Shown here: one piece after another, positions 1 to 5,558 of the stretch
How the letters are laid out: every line of letters starts with the position of its first letter
Position numbering within the stretch: position 1 is the stretch's first letter
Assembly (NCBI GenBank): GCA_021817185.1
Contig: JAKAVU010000137.1
Span: 1-7,770 of the forward strand
Length of the DNA stretch: 7,770 nt
Reading direction: 5' to 3'
Source: a bacterium
GTDB lineage: Bacteria > Chloroflexota > Dormibacteria > UBA8260 > Bog-877
The notes under the pieces: model-generated
The model's input: the letters and a program-made list of their open reading frames with translations, nothing else
Database searches by the model: none
What the model was told of the DNA's origin: nothing
Position numbers and translations under genes: made by a program

Positions 1-110
1 CCGAGGTGACGACCCCTCTGCACCTGATCACGGCCATGGCATGGCGGCGTCGGGCCCCAGGATCGGGGAGCGACCTGTGGAGGCTGCTGCCGGAGCGGGC
101 GGGGCGGTGA
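1..110 (+). CDS. C-terminal end of an unidentified upstream gene (partial)
   Basis: The frame whose codons begin at position 3 is open from the window edge and ends with a TGA at 108-110. It encodes about 35 residues ending in an Arg-rich tail (AMAWRRRAPG... LLPERAGR). The TGA shares its A with the ATG of the next gene (TGATG), the classic arrangement of translationally coupled genes in one operon. Since the next gene is a nucleotidyltransferase-fold protein of the kind often paired with an antitoxin encoded just upstream, this tail may belong to that antitoxin. That role is inferred from position only; the visible residues match no family I recognise. The alternative is that the frame is non-coding and the downstream gene simply starts further left. 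Confidence 0.4.
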   Translation, partial: EVTTPLHLITAMAWRRRAPGSGSDLWRLLPERAGR

Positions 111-706
111 TGGGGATCGAGGAGATTGACGCCGCCTTCGGCTCCGTCCCACACGCCATCATCGGAGCGGTCGCCGCCAACCAGTTCATGCCCGCTCGCC
201 AAACCATGGACATCGACTTCGCGATCGCCCAGCGCGATGTGGACCTAGCCACAGAAGCCCTGCACGCAGCCGGGTGGCGGCTGCAGCATGAACTGGTCGT
301 GCGGCCGCCGCTCGCCGGGGTCACGTGGCAGAGCGCCGACGACCAACCGGTCGACGTCATCATCGTGCCCGGACGATGGGGTGAAGCGGTGGTCGATTCC
401 GCCATGGCCAACCGGGCGGACGGTCTCCCGATGGCGTCCCTGCCCCACCTCGTCATCCTGAAGATGATCGCGGGGCGTGCCACGGACGCGGGTGACATCA
501 CCCGCATGCTCGGCCACCAAGACGCTCTCACCCTTGAGGCGGTGCGCACCTTGGCGCGGCGCGTGCTGCAGGAGTCCGAGTTGGCGGATCTTGACCAGCT
601 CATCGAGCTGGGGCGCTTGGAATATGGACAACCACCCGTGGGCAGAGGCCCGTGGTCGTCCAAGAACAACAACGGGCCCCGCTCCCCCGGAAGCCTTGAG
701 CGCTGA
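110..706 (+). CDS. Nucleotidyltransferase-fold protein, possible toxin of a type IV-like toxin-antitoxin pair
   Basis: The protein has 198 residues if it starts at the ATG at 110, which I prefer because it overlaps the upstream stop as TGATG; the frame is also open upstream to the window edge. It shows the order of a minimal nucleotidyltransferase domain: a glycine loop (HAIIGAVAANQF, residues 15-26), the metal-binding pair MDIDF (Asp34 and Asp36), a third acidic strand PVDVIIVPG (Asp82), then LVILKMIAGRATDAGDI (Lys118, Asp126, Asp129). The last motif resembles the lysine plus DxxD segment of AbiEii/DUF1814 and related proteins. Such proteins transfer nucleotides, in known toxins to tRNA, and act in the cytoplasm. 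One oddity is that the usual Gly-Gly or Gly-Ser of the first motif is Gly-Ala (19-20), so activity may be weakened. The low-complexity C-terminus (about residues 175-198) looks non-conserved. The fold is fairly secure; the toxin role is inferred. Confidence 0.72.
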   Translation: MGIEEIDAAFGSVPHAIIGAVAANQFMPARQTMDIDFAIAQRDVDLATEALHAAGWRLQHELVVRPPLAGVTWQSADDQPVDVIIVPGRWGEAVVDSAMANRADGLPMASLPHLVILKMIAGRATDAGDITRMLGHQDALTLEAVRTLARRVLQESELADLDQLIELGRLEYGQPPVGRGPWSSKNNNGPRSPGSLER

Positions 707-913
707 CCGCAGCCAGCTGGACGCGCGGGAGCCCCCGTAGCCTCGTCGCCGCCCGAATCTGTCCCATCTCACGCTGACCCGCCCGTGCCTCGGGACATGG
801 CCTCGGGGAATGTGGGCCTCTCCCAACCCGTTCCGCGGGAAGCGGCGCAGGCTCCCTGGAACCGGCGTTGAGGCCTCCCGGTCTGATCTGAAGTCGGTCA
901 GGTCCTGCGAGCG
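707..913. other. Spacer between convergent genes, nothing recognised
   Basis: This stretch lies between the stop of the nucleotidyltransferase gene and the stop of the minus-strand SIR2 gene. I see no convincing coding frame, no long stem-loop followed by T residues, and no repeat. A very short TTCC...GGAA hairpin around 832-842 is too small to call a terminator. Confidence 0.4.
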
Positions 914-2104
914 CTACGACCCGGCAAATACGTACGCGACGGACTTTGAGGACAGGCCGCCGAAGTGGAAGTCGGTGTGCTCGCCATCGAGGAAACGATA
1001 GGTCTTCATGAATCGCTGTCTGGCGATGTCGTCGGGTTGGTAATCCACGACCGTGATTCGAGACTGCGTCCAGGGGTACAACTCGGGGTGGTCCAAAGCG
1101 TACGAGTGCCCCGAGGAGAGCGCATGCAGCACCTGCTTGGTGTACGGGTCGCCCTGAGGAAGTGAGTAGCCGATGACCGCCAACGTTCCCCACGCGGTTG
1201 TGTCCCGGATCATTCCCCTCCAGAACTCTCGGAGGGGAGCCCCATAGTGAATCTTCGCTTGGGAGGGGGGGAGGACGAGCGGCGCAGTATGCCACCACGC
1301 GCTGAACTCCGCGTAGAAGGCGTCGGGGTCCTCAAGTACGTACACGTCAGAGAGGGGATCGCCCTCTGGTCTCGGACCCTCCACGAGGGGCTTGGTGGGG
1401 GTGCAGGCCGATCCGCCGAAGACGATGTCCCGTTCGCGGAAGCTTCGCTGCTCTTCCTCGTCGAGGTCGGGTCTCGGCAGCTCGTAGTCTCGGTGATACC
1501 GTGCGCGGTTGACCCAGTCGATCGACCCGTGAACCTTGAGGAGCAGGACCTCAGACCACTCCCGATCCGAGTCACCTACAGAGTAGGTGGGGTAACAGGC
1601 AATGTAGCGTGAAGGGAAACGCCGGTGCTTTACACCCACGGCGTCCAGTGATCGCTCAAGGAGGAGGTCGTAGTTGAAGCTCACGACGATGTCGCCACCG
1701 CGCAGGCGACGGGCAAAGTCGAGATAGAGGGGCGGAATCTTGTCCGCGGACGGCGTCATTCGGTTCAGCACCGCCCCGATGCCCCAGCGGAGCATGAGTT
1801 GATCCTCGTTGCCCTCGTCGGACCAGGTGTCGCTGCCCCGGAGCCCGAGGATGTGCTCATGGTCCAGATAGGTTGCGAAGTCCTCGAAGTTCAGCTTGTC
1901 CGGCGTCTTGCCGGTGGTCGCGGTCACGTAGGTACGATAGCGGGCGATCGACTTGTCCAGCTTCGTTGGCACTGCTTCAGTCGAGCGGCGCACCTGATCG
2001 ATGACCAAGTCTAGGAGTTCGTCCGAAAGTGGCAGTCCAGCCGCTCTCGAGAACCCAGCGCCAAGGAAGAAGAGGCGCTGCGCGTGCATCGGAGCTTCAT
2101 CCAT
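914..2104 (-). CDS. SIR2-like domain protein (predicted NAD-consuming defence effector)
   Basis: Counting from the ATG at 2104-2102 the protein has 396 residues. The N-terminus has the Rossmann NAD-binding loop FFLGAGFSRAAGLP (GAGFS at 15-19). It is followed by VVSFNYDLLLERSL (142-153, the conserved Asn/Asp segment), KVHGSIDW (190-197, the His-Gly motif that normally supplies the catalytic histidine), LVLPPSQAKI (276-285) and AVIGYSLPQGDPYTKQVL (309-326). This order fits the SIR2_2-type proteins of bacterial anti-phage systems, which deplete NAD+ when triggered; it is not a classical four-cysteine sirtuin deacetylase. No second recognisable domain (STALD, APAZ, HerA, TIR) is visible. An AAGGAAG purine run lies 12 bases before the chosen ATG; an in-frame ATG at 2089 gives a 391-residue alternative. 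The gene is divergent from a truncated AAA ATPase that may once have been its partner. SIR2 identity is strong, the defence role inferred. Confidence 0.85.
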   Translation of the reverse strand: MDEAPMHAQRLFFLGAGFSRAAGLPLSDELLDLVIDQVRRSTEAVPTKLDKSIARYRTYVTATTGKTPDKLNFEDFATYLDHEHILGLRGSDTWSDEGNEDQLMLRWGIGAVLNRMTPSADKIPPLYLDFARRLRGGDIVVSFNYDLLLERSLDAVGVKHRRFPSRYIACYPTYSVGDSDREWSEVLLLKVHGSIDWVNRARYHRDYELPRPDLDEEEQRSFRERDIVFGGSACTPTKPLVEGPRPEGDPLSDVYVLEDPDAFYAEFSAWWHTAPLVLPPSQAKIHYGAPLREFWRGMIRDTTAWGTLAVIGYSLPQGDPYTKQVLHALSSGHSYALDHPELYPWTQSRITVVDYQPDDIARQRFMKTYRFLDGEHTDFHFGGLSSKSVAYVFAGS

Positions 2105-2332
2105 CCGGAAGGGTTTCTTCCTTGCTGTGCTCCAGGCTGGACATGATCCGCGCCGGGAGTTGGCGCCGGCAAGGTTGCCCAAGCCCGAAAGAGGGGCCCT
2201 TGTTTACCACCTCGTTACGTGCTCCAGCCGCAATGGCCAAGTGGTCCCCGGCGGGGGCACCGTCGCTTGGGCGAGCCCGGCGCCATCCCGGACGACGCCA
2301 AGCTGGCCGTGTCTGCGTGACGATGGGCCGTA
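2105..2332. other. Divergent intergenic region between the SIR2 gene and the ATPase remnant
   Basis: This region should carry the promoter of the minus-strand SIR2 gene and would have carried the 5' half or promoter of the plus-strand ATPase. A small hairpin, GGAAG (2107-2111) with CTTCC (2117-2121), overlaps the putative ribosome binding site of the SIR2 gene. I find no P-loop (GxxGxGKT/S) coding in any plus-strand frame here, so the missing half of the ATPase is absent rather than frameshifted. The frame of the ATPase remnant has a stop at 2318-2320. Confidence 0.35.
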
Positions 2333-2971
2333 TTGTGCACCAAGACAGAGTATTCGGACACGGAGCCCTCTCTGGGGTACCTGGAACGAGCTGGCTGGCA
2401 TGAGCTGGGCCTACTTGGGGAGGTCGACACCGTCGCCGCACTCCAGGGACCGGCCGAACAGGGTGGGAGGCCGATGGATGAGGAGGCGGCTCGACTCTTG
2501 GCTCGGGAGAGCGGGGGATATCCCTACGCCATCCAGTTGTATGGCAAGCACGCATGGCGGGCATCGGTTGGGCAGGACCGTGTCCATCTGGACGCAGCGG
2601 AGCGGGCCGTGGCGCCGGCTGGCCGAGAACTGGATCGGGGCCTATACAGTGCGCGGTGGGCGCAGGCATCAGGCCGAGAGCGGGAGTATCTAATGGCCTT
2701 GGCTGAGTTGGCCAAGTCTGGTGGCGAGGTGACCGGCCGGTCCATCGCTGATAAGCTGCGCTCCACCCCGAAGGGTCTGTCCATGATCCGCGCTCGGCTA
2801 CTGACGAAGGGGACATTGGTGACTCAGGGCGAGATTCTGGACTTTGCGATACCTGGGATGGCGGACTATGTTCGGCGCCAGCTCGTGCCGGGAACCGCTG
2901 GTCGCACGGGTCCGTCGGCGCCACGGCTCAGACCGTCGGATCGCTCTGGCTTCAGATCGCACCGCCACTAG
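2333..2971 (+). pseudogene. C-terminal half of an AAA-type ATPase; N-terminal ATPase core lost
   Basis: The frame is open from just after a stop at 2318-2320 to the TAG at 2969-2971. From about residue 14 it matches the C-terminal half of actinobacterial ATP-binding proteins of about 400 residues: SLGYLERAGWHELG, GPAEQGGRPMDEEAARLLA, the hallmark SGGYPYAIQLYGKHAWRAS, then RWAQASGREREYLMALAEL, a winged-helix-like segment around VTGRSIADKLRSTPKGLSMI, and ILDFAIPGMADYVRRQ. In the full family these follow a Walker A and Walker B domain. Here neither is present, and the only start codon near the front is a TTG at 2333 with no ribosome binding site. About 30 Arg-, Ser- and Pro-rich residues after YVRRQ look like read-through tail. 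I therefore call it a 5'-deleted remnant. The less likely alternative is a short protein keeping only the sensor and winged-helix parts. It faces away from the SIR2 gene. Confidence 0.7.
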
Positions 2972-3049
2972 ACCTAAGACAAGCGAAGAGCTGACGGAGC
3001 CCCGTCCCGGGGTCGGCCGCTGCCTGAATTGCGAGAGTCGAGTTTATCT

Positions 3050-3075
3050 GATATCGGATGTGGTATCATGCTGGC
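3050..3075 (+). promoter_or_regulatory. Putative leaderless promoter and operator of the XRE-AbiEii module
   Basis: A good -10 hexamer, TATCAT (3064-3069), ends six bases before the ATG at 3076. Transcription would then begin at or next to the start codon, as in the many leaderless actinobacterial genes with TANNNT 6-7 bases before the ATG; no Shine-Dalgarno is visible. No clear -35 box is seen. The -10 overlaps an imperfect dyad with arms GATATC (3050-3055) and GGTATC (3062-3067), next to a small palindrome TATCTGATA (3045-3053). An XRE-type antitoxin normally represses its own promoter, so this AT-rich dyad in GC-rich surroundings is a plausible operator. The position is seen; the function is inferred. 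Confidence 0.5.
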
Positions 3076-3570
3076 ATGGACTCCGTGACGATGCTTCGGG
3101 CTACGAGAGAGAGCGCTGGCCTTTCCCAACGCGAGCTGGCAAGGCGGGCGGGCACGTCCCAAGCGGCCGTCAGCTGCTACGAGAGAGGCACGGTTTCGCC
3201 TTCGGTTAGGACCCTTGCTCGACTCTTGGCTGCCTGTCGCGAAGGAAGAACCAAGCCCGAGAGCGGCCAATCGGCGGCCCGCATCCGCCCAGTGCTTGGA
3301 CGCTTCCCGATGACAGCGCGGGAGTGGGAGTGCCGGCCCTATTTCATGTGGTCGTCAAACACTTCTTGGCGAGAAGTCGCGGACGCCCTGCAAGGCTCGA
3401 ATCTGCCGCGGCGCCGAGCCATGCTCGCCACGGTTCTGGACGAGGCGAAGTGGGATGACATATGGCGGCTCGTCTCTCCAGCTTTGATTGCCAGCGAGCT
3501 GGATGCCTTGCGGATTCGTCGCAAGAGCACATGGAGGTTCTTCCTTGAGCACGCCGCCAGCGCCTCGTAA
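3076..3570 (+). CDS. XRE-family helix-turn-helix antitoxin
   Basis: The 164-residue protein starts at the ATG at 3076, directly behind a leaderless-type -10 box. Residues 7-54 form a classical XRE/Cro helix-turn-helix: LRATRESAGLSQRELARRAG, then TSQAAVSCYERGTVSPS, then TLARLLAAC. After a short linker the C-terminal half (about 80-160) is helical, with TAREWECRPYFMWSSNTSW and DEAKWDDIWRLVSPALIA; I do not recognise it by name, but it is the position where such antitoxins hold their toxin. The gene overlaps the downstream AbiEii-type toxin gene by 26 bases. It most likely represses the operon by binding the dyad at its promoter and neutralises the toxin. The domain call is strong; the antitoxin role rests on operon structure and family precedent. 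Confidence 0.85.
   Translation: MDSVTMLRATRESAGLSQRELARRAGTSQAAVSCYERGTVSPSVRTLARLLAACREGRTKPESGQSAARIRPVLGRFPMTAREWECRPYFMWSSNTSWREVADALQGSNLPRRRAMLATVLDEAKWDDIWRLVSPALIASELDALRIRRKSTWRFFLEHAASAS
3533..3547 (+). promoter_or_regulatory. Shine-Dalgarno that fixes a TTG start for the AbiEii toxin
   Basis: GGAGG at 3533-3537, inside the 3' end of the antitoxin gene, is followed by seven bases and then TTG at 3545-3547. No other start codon near the front of the toxin frame has a site this good. The ATG-type start at 3488 would put about 19 extra non-family residues before the toxin and lengthen the overlap. A TTG start is weak and would keep toxin synthesis below that of the antitoxin. Confidence 0.7.
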
Positions 3571-4429
3571 GCACGGGATCATCACCCAGTTCCAGGAGGA
3601 GGCGCTCCAAGCCGTCTTCAGCATCTCCGAGGCGGAGTCGTTCGCCCTCGCGGGCGGCACTGCGCTGTCCGAGTACTACCTGGGGCATCGGCTGAGTGAG
3701 GATCTGGACCTCTTCTCTTTCGAGGCGGACGCCGTCCCATTGCTCGGTGAGCGCGTGATGACGGACCTGCCCACCATCCTGCCCGGGGTAACCGTCAGTC
3801 GCTCCCGGCGGTACCCGACATTCCAAGGCTTCCTGGTGACGCGTTCCGATGGCACCCTCAAAGTGGACATCGGGGTGGCCGCCGCTCCGAGGCTCGGGGA
3901 CTTCGACAGAGTCGAGGGGGTGAACGTTCTGGGCGCCCTCGACCTATTCGTGGACAAGCTCCACGCGTTTTACAGCCGACGTGCCCCTCGCGACGCCGTG
4001 GACGTTTGGGCCCTGGTCACGATCCTGAAGCAAGACATCGCCGACCTCGAACCCTTGCTGTTCGCGAAGGACCAGGGAATGCTGGTGGACCGGCTCGGGT
4101 GGGTAGATGCCTTCCTGGCTCCGACGCAGGCCGGGGAGATAGTCCCACCCGGCCTGCGCAGCATGATGCGGGTCCCCCTTGATGATGCTACCCTCCGGAG
4201 TTTTCTTCTGCGTGAAGCCGAGAGTGTCACGGAGCGCATTGCCGTTCCTAGCCGCGGCGGCTTCGTGTACGACCAACCAGACGGTCTAGAGAGTGGTCCG
4301 CATAGCGCCGTCGGGAGCAAGAATGTGGAGGCAATAGAGTCGCCAAAGGATGGCACGCCAGCCTCGGATCTCCAGTTCAAGGGACCTAAGTCAAGAGGCC
4401 TCCGGGGCCGGGAACGGTTTAAGCGCTGA
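3545..4429 (+). CDS. AbiEii/AbiGii-type nucleotidyltransferase toxin
   Basis: The 294-residue protein starts at TTG 3545, chosen because GGAGG lies seven bases upstream. It carries all four AbiEii motifs: LAGGTALSEYYLGH then RLSEDLDLFSF (Gly37-Gly38, Asp53, Asp55); GTLKVDI (Asp108); LFVDKLHAF (Lys138); and APRDAVDVWALV (Asp150, Asp153). Proteins of this family (AbiEii, mycobacterial MenA) are cytoplasmic nucleotidyltransferases that block growth; characterised members add nucleotides to tRNA 3' ends. With all key residues present the enzyme is probably active. The preceding XRE-type gene, which it overlaps by 26 bases, is the likely antitoxin; its type differs from the classical AbiEi winged-helix antitoxin. 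The last 50 or so residues (about 245-294) are polar and low in complexity, unlike the family core, and may be read-through after local rearrangement. Confidence 0.87.
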   Translation: MSTPPAPRKHGIITQFQEEALQAVFSISEAESFALAGGTALSEYYLGHRLSEDLDLFSFEADAVPLLGERVMTDLPTILPGVTVSRSRRYPTFQGFLVTRSDGTLKVDIGVAAAPRLGDFDRVEGVNVLGALDLFVDKLHAFYSRRAPRDAVDVWALVTILKQDIADLEPLLFAKDQGMLVDRLGWVDAFLAPTQAGEIVPPGLRSMMRVPLDDATLRSFLLREAESVTERIAVPSRGGFVYDQPDGLESGPHSAVGSKNVEAIESPKDGTPASDLQFKGPKSRGLRGRERFKR

Positions 4430-4477
4430 CCTCGGCCTGCGCTATCGGTCGGCCCAGGGCTTCCAGGAGGGGCCAGC

Positions 4478-4702
4478 GTGGAAGACAGCGAGGTCCAGGT
4501 GGAAGTCGAAGTCACCGAGGTGACGGGCCGAGGGTGGATCGCCCACGCGACTCAGATTCGCAGCGATCGCCCAGGGTGCGACTGAGGAGGCGCTCGCCAA
4601 CTTCGCCGAGCTCGTTCGGAGCTACCCGCGCACACTGGAGGAGGCCCGGCGCGCTCCGCGCCGGCGGGTTGAGGTCTTCGCCCGCTCAGCGGACAGGCTG
4701 GC
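4478..4702 (+). pseudogene. Frameshifted HicB-like antitoxin
   Basis: A strong start is present: AGGAGG (4465-4470), seven bases, then GTG at 4478. The first frame gives VEVEVTEVTGRGWIAHATQI and then hits a TGA at 4583-4585 after 35 residues. One frame over, a clear HicB-like continuation appears: AIAQGATEEALANFAELV, RSYPRTLEEARRAPRRRVEV. Together they follow the HicB partial RNase H-like fold, with a Trp-containing beta strand, the QGATEEEALANL helix and a basic tail. An indel (net +1) around 4553-4566 therefore broke the gene. HicB antitoxins neutralise HicA, but no HicA is seen. The second frame stays open to a TGA at 4815-4817 while real homology fades around 4690-4700. The fold call rests on motif resemblance; that the reading frame is split is directly seen. 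Confidence 0.55.
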
Positions 4703-4707
4703 CGACT

Positions 4708-4872
4708 GCCTTGTGGGTCAAGCCCGTGCATGGCGCCCCGGGCATCTGGGAGATGACGTGGTCCTTTTCCGGCCCAGATGGTCGAGCCACCTTCGAGTGG
4801 GTGGACCCCGCCGGTGAGCCAGCTGTCGGGTGGCGTCGCATCGGAGGCCATGAGGTCTTTCGCGAACCGTAA
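4708..4872 (+). pseudogene. C-terminal fragment of a RelE-like toxin
   Basis: The third plus frame, ending at TAA 4870-4872, encodes about 53 plausible residues: VKPVHGAPGIWEMTWSFSG, DGRATFEW, then VGWRRIGGHEVFREP. This resembles the C-terminal half of small RelE-like toxins of actinobacteria, where a strand reporting on growth (GIWEMTWS), a GRATFEY turn and a WRRIGTHDIF strand follow one another. The N-terminal half is missing: upstream in this frame the translation is the shadow of the HicB-like remnant. No ribosome binding site precedes the possible TTG (4711) or GTG (4726) starts. It looks like the product of a deletion that joined a HicB-like gene to the end of a RelE-like gene. Family naming is moderate; truncation is clear. 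Confidence 0.45.
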
Positions 4873-4909
4873 TCGTCCAAGCCCTCCCCCTGCGACCAAT
4901 GAGGGCCCC

Positions 4910-5305
4910 TCAGTCCGCCGGCGTCCCCTTGGCCCACAAGGACTCCCCCCACGCCCACGCGGCGGGGAGCAGCGGGGCGGGCACCATGGCGTCCATCTCT
5001 CGGTTGATGCTCAATCCGTGGTAGCTGAAGTTGGCACTCCCCCCAAGTCCTTCGGTGGAGGAGAGGATCACCTTGGCGTGGAGGTAGGGGGAGTCCGGGG
5101 CCCAGCGGACATGAACTCGATGGTTGGATAGCCAGGAGGCGGCGCCCTTGGCCCCGTAGCCCAGGGGATTGAGAAGAACGTCGACCGTTACCCCTCGAGC
5201 GGCATCGGCGACGAGGGCGTCCTGCACCACGTAAGAGGTCGCGTAGTTGGTGATGACCAGGAGCTTGCCGGTCGCCACCCACCAGCGGATCTGCCCCTCG
5301 GACAC
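4910..5305 (-). CDS. Single-HKD phospholipase D-like protein, probably N-terminally truncated
   Basis: From a GTG at 5305 the protein has 131 residues; the frame opens at a stop at 5327-5329. It holds one whole PLD-fold half: strand KLLVITNYATSYVVQDAL (14-31), GVTVDVLLNP (38-47), VHVRWAPDSPYLHAKVIL (64-81, His76 and Lys78 of HxK), GGSANFSYHGLSINREMDAM (88-107), and a closing helix with WGESLWAKGTP that matches the usual C-terminal end. Bacterial relatives are phosphodiesterases or DNA nucleases that need two HKD motifs, in one chain or by dimerising. The Asp expected five residues after the lysine is Ser83, so catalysis is doubtful. A second PLD fragment in the same orientation lies beyond the PIN-like gene, which hints that the two may derive from one interrupted gene. 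It could instead be an independent Nuc-like protein. Confidence 0.6.
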   Translation of the reverse strand: MSEGQIRWWVATGKLLVITNYATSYVVQDALVADAARGVTVDVLLNPLGYGAKGAASWLSNHRVHVRWAPDSPYLHAKVILSSTEGLGGSANFSYHGLSINREMDAMVPAPLLPAAWAWGESLWAKGTPAD

Positions 5306-5327
5306 CTGCCCCGGGGCCCGCTGGGCC

Positions 5328-5504
5328 TACTCAACCCTTGTCGCAACATCCTCGACCGCTCTCCACGGTCCGTCGACGCCGAGCGCCCCTCTTTCGCAAC
5401 TGGCGGCACGGCTCACTCATTGATGGAGGTCAGAGACGCCTACACCCCTGCGGAGTGGTCTTCTTGCCCCCCTTCGATCAGATCACGAGCCTGTCGATGG
5501 GACT
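5328..5504. other. Spacer upstream of the PIN-like gene, no gene recognised
   Basis: All frames here are short or lack family-like residues, including the minus-strand frames that might have held the missing front of the phospholipase D-like gene. A TTGATG hexamer at 5420-5425 and TACACC at 5441-5446 have the wrong spacing (15) for a confident promoter. Confidence 0.3.
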
Positions 5505-5558
5505 CGTCTGGGGCATGGCTTCAGGTATGTTCCTCACCAAGCAGCCATGCCCCAGACG
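5505..5558. repeat. Perfect 16-bp inverted repeat spanning the start codon of the PIN-like gene
   Basis: The left arm 5505-5520 (CGTCTGGGGCATGGCT) is the exact reverse complement of the right arm 5543-5558 (AGCCATGCCCCAGACG); the loop is 22 bases (5521-5542). The right arm contains the ATG at 5547 of the PIN-like gene and its next three codons. In RNA this would be a very stable stem hiding the start codon if transcription starts upstream of 5505. In DNA it could be an operator or a scar of inverted duplication. A weak -10-like TATGTT (5526-5531) sits in the loop; a transcript starting about 5538 would escape the stem. Confidence 0.8.

Noticed and set aside
707..913. Possible bidirectional terminator between the convergent first gene and the SIR2 gene
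   Set aside because: Only 4-bp stems are found and there is no T-run on either strand.
2097..2924. Long minus-strand frame of 275 codons opposite the ATPase remnant, and similar long frames at 600-1298 and 6147-6809 on the minus strand and 1247-1612 and 5420-6013 on the plus strand
   Set aside because: Their composition is Arg-, Pro- and Ser-rich, they show no family motifs (apart from the HKD stretch at 6650-6845, reported separately), and they lie opposite or within better supported genes. GC-rich DNA gives such shadow frames freely.
2489..3231. Identical 15-mer GCTCGACTCTTGGCT at 2489-2503 and 3217-3231
   Set aside because: Both copies encode Ala-Arg-Leu-Leu-Ala in unrelated proteins (ATPase remnant and XRE antitoxin), with no similarity on either side. 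Convergent coding with chance codon identity is the simplest explanation.
3488..3544. Start of the AbiEii toxin at 3488
   Set aside because: It would add 19 residues that are the out-of-frame image of the antitoxin and has no ribosome binding site; the TTG at 3545 has GGAGG at ideal spacing.
699..4431. AGCGCTGACC at the stop codons of both nucleotidyltransferase genes (699-708 and 4422-4431)
   Set aside because: It is ten bases built around a common CGC-TGA ending. The flanks do not align, so this is not evidence for shared recombination ends.
1..4525. Repeat CCGAGGTGACG at 1-11 and 4515-4525
   Set aside because: It is only 11 bases, both copies encode Glu-Val-Thr in otherwise different sequences, and the match does not extend.
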